Assembly: GCA_937941095.1 (NCBI GenBank) | Contig: CALDYJ010000004.1 | Coordinates: 1-64,000, forward strand | Source: an uncultured Saprospiraceae bacterium | GTDB lineage: Bacteria > Bacteroidota > Bacteroidia > Chitinophagales > Saprospiraceae | DNA: 64,000 nt | Direction of reading: 5' to 3' | Shown: piece by piece, positions 54,024-63,280 of the stretch | Layout: each line of letters opens with the position of its first letter | Numbering within the stretch: the first letter of the stretch is position 1 | The notes under the pieces: generated by a model | Told to the model about the DNA's origin: nothing | The model's database searches: none | The model's input: only the letters and a program-made list of their open reading frames with translations | Position numbers and translations under genes: made by a program

Positions 54024-54686
54024 ATGGATAGAATTAAAGTCGCACAATTAATGGAAGATCAAGGTCTAGTGCCTTTGTTTTTTAATAGTGACATTAGCAT
54101 TTGTAAAAAAGTGCTTAAAGCTTGTTACGATGGTGGAGCTCGATTAATGGAGTTTACTAATCGAGGCCTTTTTGCACATGAAGTTTTTTCTGAACTAAGT
54201 AAGTATAAGATAGAGCATCTTCCGGGTATGGCCTTAGGGATAGGGTCTGTTCAAGATGCGGCAACTGCAGCGCTTTTTATGCAATGCGGAGCTGATTTTG
54301 TGGTGACAGCTTCCTTAAAAGAAGATGTTGCAATAGCCTGCAATAAAAGAAAAGTTCTTTGGTCTGCTGGTTGTGGAACTCTCAGTGAAATATCCAAAGC
54401 TGAAGAACTTGGCTGCGAGATAGTAAAACTATTTCCTGGAAGTGTATATGGCCCTAATTTCGTTAAATCAATCAGAGCTCCACAGCCTTGGACTAAAATC
54501 ATGCCTACAGGTGGTGTGGCACCAACAACAGAAAATTTATCTAGTTGGTTTAATGCAGGTGTAACTTGTGTTGGTATGGGCTCTAAATTAATTTCTAAAG
54601 ATTTAATTTCCGCTGGAAACTTTGAAGAACTTCAGCAAAATGTAAAGGAAACTTTGCAATTAATTAAAAGCATTAGAAAAGATTAA
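54024..54686 (+). CDS. eda: KDPG aldolase
   Basis: 220 residues. It splits KDPG into pyruvate and glyceraldehyde-3-phosphate, the last step of the uronate route. Family blocks: RLMEFTNRG (catalytic Glu region), LGIGSVQDAATAALFMQCGADFVV, the Schiff-base Lys in EIVKLFPGSVYGP and IMPTGGVAPT. It lies right behind kdgK and ahead of the EF-hand gene, all in one operon. Confidence 0.94.
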   Translation: MDRIKVAQLMEDQGLVPLFFNSDISICKKVLKACYDGGARLMEFTNRGLFAHEVFSELSKYKIEHLPGMALGIGSVQDAATAALFMQCGADFVVTASLKEDVAIACNKRKVLWSAGCGTLSEISKAEELGCEIVKLFPGSVYGPNFVKSIRAPQPWTKIMPTGGVAPTTENLSSWFNAGVTCVGMGSKLISKDLISAGNFEELQQNVKETLQLIKSIRKD

Positions 54687-54696
54687 AGCTTTATCT

Positions 54697-55119
54697 ATGA
54701 AATGGTTTCTTTCCGTTTTATTCTTTCTACTATTTTTTGTTGCTTTTATCTGGTTTTCAGTAGGAAAAGATAAGTTTAATTCAATAAGCCTCGAAAAGGA
54801 AATCCTTCGCTTGAAAACAACTCAAAGGGTCATAGATGAAAATGCAGATGGTTTAATAGATTCTGCAGAGATTTCCAAATCAAAAGAAAGGCTGCTACTT
54901 TATGATAAAAATAAAGATGGGCGATTATCTATTGAGGAATTAGGTGGTTCAAAGGCAACTAAAGAGAAGTTGAGAGAGTTTGCAATAGTTAAGGCGATAG
55001 ATGTAAATGAAGATGGGAGGTTTTCGAAAAAAGAATTGGAGCAAGCTGCCATAAAAATTCTCGCTCTTGATTCGAACGGTGATGGCAAGATAAATGCTCA
55101 AGAGTCTTCAGGAAAATAA
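54697..55119 (+). CDS. Membrane-anchored EF-hand protein
   Basis: 140 residues: an N-terminal membrane anchor (residues 3-23, FLSVLFFLLFFVAFIWF) and four EF-hand-like calcium loops: DENADGLIDSAE, DKNKDGRLSIEE, DVNEDGRFSKKE and DSNGDGKINAQE. It is the last gene of the alginate operon, 10 bp after eda and before a terminator. Alginate is a calcium-gelling polymer and several alginate lyases need calcium, so a calcium-linked role is possible, but this is inference. Confidence 0.83.
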   Translation: MKWFLSVLFFLLFFVAFIWFSVGKDKFNSISLEKEILRLKTTQRVIDENADGLIDSAEISKSKERLLLYDKNKDGRLSIEELGGSKATKEKLREFAIVKAIDVNEDGRFSKKELEQAAIKILALDSNGDGKINAQESSGK

Positions 55120-55120
55120 A

Positions 55121-55150
55121 AAAGCCAAAGTTTTACTTTGGCTTTTTTTA
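55121..55150. terminator. Bidirectional terminator ending the alginate operon
   Basis: Arms AAAGCCAAAG (55121-55130) and CTTTGGCTTT (55136-55145) around a TTTTA loop, with T-rich sequence after it on the plus strand and A-rich sequence before it. It can serve both the alginate operon and the convergent dockerin operon. Confidence 0.85.
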
Positions 55151-55160
55151 TTTAAATGTT

Positions 55161-55793
55161 TTACTCACAAATTCCGTTAAGATTTCCGACTTTTACTCCT
55201 AAGAGTTTTAGCTCACCTTGAAGTTGTTGTTTAAAGTAAATTAACTCACCAAGATTTACATTGACGTTTGGATCAGCTAATACTTCATTCAATAAATTGT
55301 AGTCTACAAACCTCCAACTGTTATTGCTTTGGAGCTCTGAAATGAGACCTAGTATAAGTTGTCTCAATTGTAAGGCATCCATTGTACTGATGAATCCATT
55401 GTTATTAACATCTCCTGCTAAAGTGAATGCATACTCTTGAATTGGCGTGCATTCAAGATTACTCAAACCTAAAATATGCCTTACCATCAAAACCAAGTCA
55501 TAAGTTGAAACTCCGTTTAAGGGGTTAAGATCTGCATCAGGAATAAGTTTTATAAAAGTGATGTCATCAAAATTAACATTGCCATAATCTAGTGTAAAAC
55601 AATCTCCACTTCTGATGGCATTTAATTCTACTGTTTGTTGGTCAGTTGTAGTAACTAAATATTTGATATTAATGGATGGATCAATTGTGCTTGAGTCATT
55701 GTTTGCATCAACAATGCATACTTGAGTCTGTTGTTGTTGAGAGAAGCATAACGAAGAAAAACAAAGTATAATTAATAAGTTTAGAAATTTCAT
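55161..55793 (-). CDS. Secreted dockerin-like protein C
   Basis: 210 residues from the ATG at 55793; the longer frame to 55838 adds 15 residues before an obvious signal peptide (MKFLNLLIILCFSSLCFSQ). After a beta-rich region (about 25-85) come two dockerin-type calcium repeats: DADLNPLNGVSTYDLVLMVR with HILGL, and GDVNNNGFISTMDALQLRQL with ILGL. The tail has NNSWRFVDYNLL and ends LLGVKVGDLNGICE. There is no T9SS sorting domain and no enzyme domain. It is the last gene of the cohesin/dockerin operon. Confidence 0.85.
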   Translation of the reverse strand: MKFLNLLIILCFSSLCFSQQQQTQVCIVDANNDSSTIDPSINIKYLVTTTDQQTVELNAIRSGDCFTLDYGNVNFDDITFIKLIPDADLNPLNGVSTYDLVLMVRHILGLSNLECTPIQEYAFTLAGDVNNNGFISTMDALQLRQLILGLISELQSNNSWRFVDYNLLNEVLADPNVNVNLGELIYFKQQLQGELKLLGVKVGNLNGICE

Positions 55794-55828
55794 ATTGTAT
55801 AATTTGATTTTTTTAGCAAAATATAATC

Positions 55829-56461
55829 CTATTGACAAGCACCATTTAGGTCCCCAGTTTTTACGCCTAATAAATCTATCTGTGAATCCAGTTGATCTGA
55901 AGAAAAGCTTAGGTCTGAGACGCCGTTAAAAAGTTGAAAATTTTGCAACCAGTTTGGGGATTGTATACCTTCTTTGACTAATGCTAAATTATAGAAATTC
56001 CAACTTGTATTTGTAGGAAAATCGGCAATCACAGACATAATCAATTGTCTAGTTTGAACTAAATCGAAGGTTGTGATATCACCATTGCCATTGACATCAG
56101 CAGCTGTAAGAAAAGAAAAGTATTCTAAATCTGTCCCTTGAAATTCTTCAAGCCTTAAGATGTGTCTTCTCATTAATACCAAATCAAATGTACTTACACA
56201 ATTTAATGGGGCAATGTCTCTTTCGGGAATTAATGTAAAATCTTGGACAGTGCTTAAGTCAATGTTGTCAAAATTTAAGGTGAAGCAGGCGCCATCTTTT
56301 ACCGCATCTAAAATGAAATTACCATTTGTAGTTTTTACTTCATACTTTAAGTTTATTGCATTAATAAAAAGCTCGCTAGAGTTTTTTAGACAAACAGTAG
56401 TTTGAGCATTACCGATAAGAGTACTTAGCAAAAATGCAGATAGTAGCATTAAGTTTTTCAT
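55829..56461 (-). CDS. Secreted dockerin-like protein B
   Basis: 210 residues with a signal peptide (MKNLMLLSAFLLSTLIGNAQ). Same build as its two neighbours: beta-rich region, then dockerin repeats ERDIAPLNCVSTFDLVLMRR with HILRL, and ADVNGNGDITTFDLVQTRQL, and a tail NTSWNFYNLALV ending LLGVKTGDLNGACQ. In the first repeat the calcium loop has Cys in place of Gly (PLNCVS). It is 35 bp upstream of protein C's ATG. Confidence 0.85.
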   Translation of the reverse strand: MKNLMLLSAFLLSTLIGNAQTTVCLKNSSELFINAINLKYEVKTTNGNFILDAVKDGACFTLNFDNIDLSTVQDFTLIPERDIAPLNCVSTFDLVLMRRHILRLEEFQGTDLEYFSFLTAADVNGNGDITTFDLVQTRQLIMSVIADFPTNTSWNFYNLALVKEGIQSPNWLQNFQLFNGVSDLSFSSDQLDSQIDLLGVKTGDLNGACQ

Positions 56462-56538
56462 AAATAAAGTTTTAAACTGATATAGTTTGTATACAGTTAA
56501 TGGTTAAATAATTAATTAGTACTAAGGACAATAGTATA

Positions 56539-57165
56539 CTAACGACAATTTCCACTGACATCTCCGAGTCTTATAGCAAGTACTTCAATGAGCGCAGGAA
56601 TTTTGTTAGTGTTAATTATTAATTTATTATCGGTTTGTGGGAGGGATTGGTTCGGGGTGTTTAAATGATCTTCCAATTCAGTTTTTGGGTAAAATACCCA
56701 TCTTAATCGTTCTGAAACATTGGTAAAAGTTCCATCTATGTATTGAGCAATGACTGCAAGATCTAAAGTGTTTGCACCATTACTTAAATTTACATCCAAG
56801 GCTAATTGCTTTGCAAGTGATGCAATACTTTCATGGCCATTATTGTTAGGGTCAAGAAGTAAGCTTCTACTTAAAAGAAGGTCATTTCTACTTATGCACA
56901 AATGGTTTTCACTTGATTTTTCAGGGCGAAGAATGATCTTACTTAATTTTAGATTTTCATCCTTTGGAATACTTAATAAGTAGCAATTTTCAATGATACT
57001 TGCTTTCGAAGAATAAATGCTTCCATTTTTAAAATGTACATCATATTGCAAATCAATTTCTTTTATGCGGTATCCATCCATGTTTTCAAAACAGACCTTT
57101 GTCTGTCCAAATGCATTGGATAGAAAAATAAATACAATTGATGTTATTAATAATGTACTTTTCAT
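56539..57165 (-). CDS. Secreted dockerin-like protein A, divergent
   Basis: 208 residues with a signal peptide (cleavage near AFGQ, residue 21). It has the same architecture, but the first repeat is degenerate (ENHLCISRNDLLLSRSLLLD) and the second reads LDVNLSNGANTLDLAVIAQY with IDGTF. The tail VSERLRWVFYPK and the end VLAIRLGDVSGNCR keep the family pattern. It starts 8 bp after the cohesin-like gene and so is certainly in the same operon. Confidence 0.82.
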   Translation of the reverse strand: MKSTLLITSIVFIFLSNAFGQTKVCFENMDGYRIKEIDLQYDVHFKNGSIYSSKASIIENCYLLSIPKDENLKLSKIILRPEKSSENHLCISRNDLLLSRSLLLDPNNNGHESIASLAKQLALDVNLSNGANTLDLAVIAQYIDGTFTNVSERLRWVFYPKTELEDHLNTPNQSLPQTDNKLIINTNKIPALIEVLAIRLGDVSGNCR

Positions 57166-57173
57166 TGCTTTAA

Positions 57174-59363
57174 TTAGTGTCGGATCAATTTACCTGTATC
57201 CAAAAGTTGATCTTCTAAACTTAATTGATAAAAATAAACTCCTTTGCTCAAATTGCTGGCGGATACAAAAAAGTGATCTTGGTTTCCTTGCAAGGTGATT
57301 ATTTGTTTTCCATGGAGATCAAATATTTCTAATGTAGCAAACTGGAGTTCGGTATTATTAAAAGTGATCTTTGTTTGTTCTATGAAAGGGTTAGGGCTAG
57401 CTTTTAAGTTTAAGTTATTATTTGGCTTAGTTGAAGCAATAGAAACCAAAACAAATTCTTCTCCTATAGTATGGAACACTTGATTGGTAATGATTGGCTC
57501 ATTGAAATCAAAGTAAATTTCAGCTTGATTATAGATCATAGTCCCATCTTCTAAATCTTCTTCTTGTTCCAAGGTGAAAGAAACAAATCCATGAGAAGCT
57601 GCTTCATTTATATTACTGTCGGGCAACATGATGTTGTCAAACCTAAATTCGATAATGTTTTGATTGATGATTTCATAAGTAAAATGATGACTAGCTGTTC
57701 CTACATTAAGTGTCGCCAAGTCTAATTCGCTAGAAATAGAATCTCTCACAACGATGTTGAAGGCTGTATCAGTTCCCGTGTTTTGAAACCTGATCTTATA
57801 GTCAAGAGTAGTATTGGCATTTAAATAATGTTGCTCTCTATAGCCTTTAGGGTTAGCAGCTTTGTCATTTGGGTCCCAAGAGCCTGTAACTTCTTCGCAC
57901 AACCTAACTTGATTCGGTTTTGATCTACTGTTAGGAAACATAGTGGCAAATCCATAAGAAATTTCACCGTTTACTCCCTGACCGCATTTTTCAACAAAAG
58001 AGTTAAGTAGGATAGGATATGGGTGACCATTAATTTGAGGAATTTCTAATCTGAGTGTTTTGCCATCTGCAGGAATTTGTATTACCTCAAACTGTCCAGA
58101 TTCTATCTGAACCTCTTGAGAGTAATGTGGCATGATCAAATCGTCTTCAATAATAGTATAAGCAGTCGCTACGGACATGTCTTCATTTCCTTCATTGAGG
58201 ATGGTGAAGTTTATGTTGTCACCTACACACTCACCAGAGACTCTTAATTGAGGGCCGTCCCAATTGACAATGCCGTCACAGTCCACTTCAGGTAAAATTT
58301 CTGCATCAATACAAAGCGTTTGTCCCAGTTCTGTAGCATCGCAATCTACATTAACTCTGTAGTTAAATGACTTGCATTCATTTATAGTCAGGCTTCCTAT
58401 TTCAAAACGGTATTTATTATCTCCTAAATCTGTAAATGGAATAGAAGAAGAAACCATGATTAGTTCTGGTGCAAGAGTGATTTCTGTATAAAGATCATCT
58501 GCTTCAATTCCATTGTTGCAAGCATTGACATAAATTGTATTATCAAAACATCTTCGCAACCTTGGTGTCGACATTTCTAAGTTTAAAATTGGACAGTCTT
58601 CATTTATTTGAATGCTTATGTCATCCAAACTGTTGATGTTGCCATCTTCTACAGTAAAATTAATGTTGTCTTCACAAGCTGTCCAAGTATTGGCAAAGTC
58701 TGGATGTAAAACCTGCAGAGAATAATTGCCAGGATTAAGTGTTGCTTTAACATAACCTTCGCTGTTTGAAAATCTATACCAGGTTTGTGACCCATCCCAA
58801 ATGGCAACTGGCCAGTCGTTTAAGTTTACATCATTGAGTACTTCGCAATCTTTATTTTCATCAAAGAAGATGCTAAATTCTACACCGCTTCCATTTTCGT
58901 TGACAAAACCTGAATTGATGTCAAAGTCAACTACACCAATATTTGAAATCATCTCTTTAGCCAAGATGTTTTCATCGTAGTATATTTCAGTTTGCTCCAC
59001 CTTAAGGACCTTAAATTTTAAATTGAGGATGGTGGATCCATCAGCCGTAGATAGTGGAACAGAATTTTGTTCTGTGTAGGAAATTAAGAGTTGATCATCA
59101 ATGAGGTTGTAATTATAATTTTGAAAAGCTAAAACTTCTGAAGTTAGGTCCACAAATTCTAAAACCTCTTCGTCAAATTTTAAACCCAATTGAAAACCTA
59201 GAATATTATTAAAGTTCTCAACACTTATAGGTACTTCAACTTCTGATTGACCATATGAATCTTGAATGTTAAATACTACTGTATTTTGACCAGATATAGA
59301 GGTAGCCAAGCCAAGAATTAGCATGGCTAGAATCAAGAAGGGTAACTTGTAAGCTGATATCAT
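57174..59363 (-). CDS. T9SS-exported protein with N-terminal cohesin-like domain
   Basis: 729 residues. Signal peptide (cleavage near ISGQ, residue 26). Residues 28-155 look like a cohesin: VVFNIQDSYGQSEVEVPISV, FNNILGFQLGLKFDEEVLEF, ISYTEQNSVPLSTADGSTIL and LNLKFKVLK. A CnaB-like domain follows (FSNSEGYVKATLNPGNYSLQV), then conserved-repeat regions including SWDPNDKAANPKG and LDYKIRFQNTGTDTAFNIVV (DUF11/DUF7619-like). The end is a T9SS type A sorting domain (ASPNPFIEQTKITFNN, KGVYFYQLSLEDQLLDTGKLIRH). It is the first gene of the dockerin operon and the likely surface anchor. Confidence 0.85.
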   Translation of the reverse strand: MISAYKLPFLILAMLILGLATSISGQNTVVFNIQDSYGQSEVEVPISVENFNNILGFQLGLKFDEEVLEFVDLTSEVLAFQNYNYNLIDDQLLISYTEQNSVPLSTADGSTILNLKFKVLKVEQTEIYYDENILAKEMISNIGVVDFDINSGFVNENGSGVEFSIFFDENKDCEVLNDVNLNDWPVAIWDGSQTWYRFSNSEGYVKATLNPGNYSLQVLHPDFANTWTACEDNINFTVEDGNINSLDDISIQINEDCPILNLEMSTPRLRRCFDNTIYVNACNNGIEADDLYTEITLAPELIMVSSSIPFTDLGDNKYRFEIGSLTINECKSFNYRVNVDCDATELGQTLCIDAEILPEVDCDGIVNWDGPQLRVSGECVGDNINFTILNEGNEDMSVATAYTIIEDDLIMPHYSQEVQIESGQFEVIQIPADGKTLRLEIPQINGHPYPILLNSFVEKCGQGVNGEISYGFATMFPNSRSKPNQVRLCEEVTGSWDPNDKAANPKGYREQHYLNANTTLDYKIRFQNTGTDTAFNIVVRDSISSELDLATLNVGTASHHFTYEIINQNIIEFRFDNIMLPDSNINEAASHGFVSFTLEQEEDLEDGTMIYNQAEIYFDFNEPIITNQVFHTIGEEFVLVSIASTKPNNNLNLKASPNPFIEQTKITFNNTELQFATLEIFDLHGKQIITLQGNQDHFFVSASNLSKGVYFYQLSLEDQLLDTGKLIRH

Positions 59364-59533
59364 GGGTCAAAATTTTAATTTTCTATTTGTTCACATTACA
59401 AATGTGTAGAAAACAAGCTTGATTTTCAAAGACAAAATACCTAGATTGTAGACTAAAAAACACACAAATTGTGCCTTAATTAGTTGAATAACAATTAAAT
59501 ACGATTTTATTCTGTAGTGTTTAGCGTGTAATT

Positions 59534-60949
59534 ATGAATGATAAACTTCAAAATTCTTTATTGATTACTGCCCTACGAAGCCTAGATAAGGAAGGAATCA
59601 AGGATTTTGATCTTTTTGTAAGGTCGCCATATTTTAATAAAAATGCGGATTTGTGTCGGTTTTGGGAAGTGATTAAAGCAAATTTGGATAAGAAGTCCTC
59701 AAAGCTTACCAAGATTGATTTGCATCGTCTGCTGTACAAAGATTTAGCTTTTAAAGACAGTAGAATGCGTCTCCTGATGAGTAATCTTTTCTTGCTATTT
59801 GAAGAATTTGTCATTAACAATGAACTTAAAAAGAAAAACCTCGAGCATCAAAACATATTAGTTCATTTTTATAGAGAAAATGGTTTAGGCAGTCATTACG
59901 CAAAAAAAGTAAAACACATCCGAAAGAATTTTGAAAAAGGAAAGGTAAAAGATTCCTCCTTTTTTGGTTTAAATGCAGCATTGAATTTTGAAGAATACCA
60001 ATTCCAAATTTCTAAAAAGAGAAGCTCTACCAATGCACTTAAAGATACTTTTCATTTTACTGATCTAGAATACATTTTGTTAAAACTAAGGTATGCCTGT
60101 ATTTTAAGTTCGAATAAAGCTGCTTTTAAAGCAGAGATAGAAATTGAATTTTTAAAAGAAATTATTGAATTTATAAAAAGGGAAGAACTGTATGATCGGC
60201 CTTCCATTGCATTGTACTACAACTGTTATTTGTTATTAGAAAGTGAAGAAGTAAAATATTTTGATCGATATAAGGAATTGTTGATTAAACACATTGAAGT
60301 ATTAGCACCTATAGAAATTAGAGAGGTTTTTTTAATTGGGGTCAATTACTGTATACGACAAATGAATCTTGGTAATGATGAGATGAGTAATAAATTGTTT
60401 GACTTATTTGAACTGGGCTTAAAAGGAAGACACTTATTAGTAGAAGGAAGCTTATCTCGTTTTACTTATAGAAATATTGTGACCATAGGATTGATAAACA
60501 AAAAATTTAAATGGGTCGAAAATTTTATTTATGAATACAAACCTAATCTCGATGCAAAATATAGAGAGAGTATGTTTACACTTAATCTCGCCTTACTGAA
60601 ATATGAACAAAAAGAATACGGTGAAGTGCAAGAGTTGCTATATCAATCGGAACAAAAAGATTTACTCTTAAATTTATTTGCCAAAACAATATTACTAAAG
60701 GTTTACTATGAACAAGAATCAATCAAATTACTTGACTCTCATTTAGATGCCATGGAAATTTTCATCCGGAGAAAAAAAGTCATCGGATATCATCGTAAGC
60801 ATTACATGAACATTATTAAATATACTCGTAAGCTGCTTAAGCTAAACCCTTTCGATCACGATGCCAAGTCAAAACTGTTGGTTGAGGTCCAAAATGCAGA
60901 TACCATCGCCGAAAAAAAATGGCTGGTAAAACAACTACATTCTTTTTAA
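59534..60949 (+). CDS. Uncharacterised helical protein
   Basis: 471 residues, no signal peptide and no membrane segment. It is almost wholly helical (LLITALRSLDKEGIKDFDLF, VRSPYFNKNADLCRFW, then long amphipathic helices to the end) and TPR-like in the second half (LNLALLKYEQKEYGEVQELL). I do not recognise a named family. It is divergent from the cohesin gene and convergent, within 1 bp, with the DUF819 gene. Confidence 0.75.
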   Translation: MNDKLQNSLLITALRSLDKEGIKDFDLFVRSPYFNKNADLCRFWEVIKANLDKKSSKLTKIDLHRLLYKDLAFKDSRMRLLMSNLFLLFEEFVINNELKKKNLEHQNILVHFYRENGLGSHYAKKVKHIRKNFEKGKVKDSSFFGLNAALNFEEYQFQISKKRSSTNALKDTFHFTDLEYILLKLRYACILSSNKAAFKAEIEIEFLKEIIEFIKREELYDRPSIALYYNCYLLLESEEVKYFDRYKELLIKHIEVLAPIEIREVFLIGVNYCIRQMNLGNDEMSNKLFDLFELGLKGRHLLVEGSLSRFTYRNIVTIGLINKKFKWVENFIYEYKPNLDAKYRESMFTLNLALLKYEQKEYGEVQELLYQSEQKDLLLNLFAKTILLKVYYEQESIKLLDSHLDAMEIFIRRKKVIGYHRKHYMNIIKYTRKLLKLNPFDHDAKSKLLVEVQNADTIAEKKWLVKQLHSF

Positions 60950-60950
60950 G

Positions 60951-62336
60951 TCAACCTCCAGCAATTACCCTCATAAGTTCCGCACAGAGTATTGCTCCAT
61001 AAGTCCCCAAAGCATATCCCAATACTGCTAATAATACCCCAACAGGAGCTAAGGAAGGGCTAAAAGCAGATGCTACAACAGGGGCCGAAGCAGCCCCACC
61101 TACATTTGCTTGAGAGCCTACAGCTACAAAAAAGAAAGGAGCTTTTATAACCTTTGCAGTAATCAAAAGAATAGTAACATGAACTAACATCCATATAATA
61201 CCTATAGCGAATAAACCTAAGTTTTTAAATATTTCGCCTATGTTCATTTTCATGCCTATCGTTGCGACAAGAACAAAAATAAAGATGGTTCCCCATTGAG
61301 AAGCACCTATGCCTTCAAGTTTTCTAGCTTTTGTAAAAGAAAGAATTAAACCAAAGGTTGTAGCGATTACAATCAGCCAAAAGAAATGAGACATCAAAGA
61401 ATTGAGCTTTAAAGATTCTAGTGTAGACTTGAATCCTCTCATAAAAGGAGTCAAGAGATCTGCTCCCCAATGTGATAAAGCAACACCACCAAAGGCAATA
61501 CCCATCAAAACCATTAATAAGGTCGTCGTTGGCATTTTTGCAATACTGGCTCTATAATCAGCAACTGATTTTTTTAAATCTTCAATGGCTGAATTGTCAG
61601 CTTTTAACCAATTGTCCACTTTGTCTGACATGTTAGCCCCATACAATAAAAATCCCATCCAAATATTAGCAACTATGACGTCTACCACTATCATGGTGGG
61701 GAAAATTGGTTTTTCCGCTACATCATAAATGATGGCCATTGCGTTCTGGTTTGCTCCTCCACCAATCCATGAACCAGCCACTGTTGAAAGTCCTCTCCAC
61801 AACTGATCTGGATCTGCACTGATGATGTTTGGAAAAAATTTCATCACGCAAAAAACGGCAATTGGTCCACCGATGACTATGCCTATGGTTGCAGCAAAAA
61901 ACATAATTAAAGCTTTTGAGCCAAGGTTTTTAATGCCTTTTAGATCTATGCTCATGCATAGCAAAATTAAACTGGCAGGGAGTAAATATCTTGATGCTAC
62001 ATAGTATAAATTAGAATGTCCTTCGAATTTTTTAGTGTCAGTGACATTATTTTCTGCAAGCCAAGATTGTATTTCAGAAAAAGACAATCCCGATGGAACT
62101 TGTAAGCCAAATTGAGCTACGTGTTCTGCCAGGCCATCCGTGTACCAATGAGCAGCTATTAAACCCAAAGGCCAATGCAAAAGGGCTGGTAAAAAGTAGC
62201 ATAATAAAACAGAAGGAACAATCCTATAGAATTTTTTCCAAGCCTCATTTTCTAGATGAGAAGTATAAAATACTAAGGCCAATATTGTCATCAAAATCCC
62301 TAAGACTACAGCGTCATTTGTAAATATGGGTTCCAT
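60951..62336 (-). CDS. DUF819 family membrane protein
   Basis: 461 residues, about 11 membrane helices. DUF819 signatures: LPALLHWPLGLIAAHWY, GGGANQNAMAIIYDV, MIVVDVIVANIWMGFLLYG and GSQANVGGAASAPVVASAF. The two inverted halves suggest a transporter related to the bile acid/anion transporter superfamily. The substrate is unknown. The ATG is at 62336, 165 bp from the divergent lspA. Confidence 0.88.
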   Translation of the reverse strand: MEPIFTNDAVVLGILMTILALVFYTSHLENEAWKKFYRIVPSVLLCYFLPALLHWPLGLIAAHWYTDGLAEHVAQFGLQVPSGLSFSEIQSWLAENNVTDTKKFEGHSNLYYVASRYLLPASLILLCMSIDLKGIKNLGSKALIMFFAATIGIVIGGPIAVFCVMKFFPNIISADPDQLWRGLSTVAGSWIGGGANQNAMAIIYDVAEKPIFPTMIVVDVIVANIWMGFLLYGANMSDKVDNWLKADNSAIEDLKKSVADYRASIAKMPTTTLLMVLMGIAFGGVALSHWGADLLTPFMRGFKSTLESLKLNSLMSHFFWLIVIATTFGLILSFTKARKLEGIGASQWGTIFIFVLVATIGMKMNIGEIFKNLGLFAIGIIWMLVHVTILLITAKVIKAPFFFVAVGSQANVGGAASAPVVASAFSPSLAPVGVLLAVLGYALGTYGAILCAELMRVIAGG

Positions 62337-62501
62337 AAGTATAGATTGTCTTTCGTTTCAAATAAAATACAAAATAAGGAATAGGATTGAAGAAGGAGCA
62401 ATAGCCTTAAATTTTATCTTTAATAGACTACTAAACAAAAGTTTAGCCGTGAAGGAAGTATATGAATTTATTAACTTGCAAGTTCAAATTTGATTGAAGA
62501 G

Positions 62502-63029
62502 ATGAATAAAAGATTAATAAGATCTATAATACCTATAATTTTAGTCATTGCTGCAGACCAAGCAAGCAAGATCATAGCTAAAAATGAACTAAAAGGTGAA
62601 GGGAGTATCTCCCAATTCAATGACATTTGGAGGTGGGTATATGCTGAAAATACAGGCGCATTCCTTAGTTGGGGTTCTGACTTAGATGGTATAGGTCATT
62701 TACTTCTAATGAAAGTGATTCCTGTTGTTTTGTTAGTTGGGCTTTTTATATACACCATTTGGTCCGAAGAAGTCATCTTAAAACAAGTGATCCCATTGAG
62801 TCTTATCATAGGAGGAGGTATGAGTAATTTATACGATCGCATGATGTACGGTCGAGTCATAGATTTTATGAATATTGGAATTGGGGATCTTCGAACAGGT
62901 ATTTTTAATATTGCTGATATGGCCATCATGACTGGGATAATTTGGTTGTTAATTAGCAGCTTCTCTGAGAAGAAACAATCGACACAAGAAGACAAAGCCA
63001 TTAAGGAATCTACTCCATTAGAAGAATAG
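62502..63029 (+). CDS. lspA: Lipoprotein signal peptidase (SPase II)
   Basis: 175 residues from the ATG at 62502 (a TTG frame starts 4 codons earlier). It removes signal peptides from lipoproteins such as the SusD and lyase proteins in this window. It has four membrane helices and conserved blocks: ADQASKIIAK, AENTGAFLSWG, GGGMSNLYDRMMYGRVIDF (first catalytic Asp) and FNIADMAIMTG (second catalytic Asp). The tail is charged. Confidence 0.93.
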   Translation: MNKRLIRSIIPIILVIAADQASKIIAKNELKGEGSISQFNDIWRWVYAENTGAFLSWGSDLDGIGHLLLMKVIPVVLLVGLFIYTIWSEEVILKQVIPLSLIIGGGMSNLYDRMMYGRVIDFMNIGIGDLRTGIFNIADMAIMTGIIWLLISSFSEKKQSTQEDKAIKESTPLEE

Positions 63030-63280
63030 AATTCTTTCGGTACATTCTTTGGAGCATATAGTTTTCTAGAGTTTGCTTTAATTTTTCTTATACATTCGAT
63101 TTGCTTTAAAGTATTATTAACTCATTTTATTTAGCTAATACATTAGCAGTTTATCTCATTTGATAATTTTGTTAAGCTTAGACAAATGATGGGCTTATTT
63201 TCGACTGTATGACGGAAATGTATTAATTTTATTTTAGTAACGTTACCTTGATAATTCTCCTTGTCAAAAAAACTAATCCC

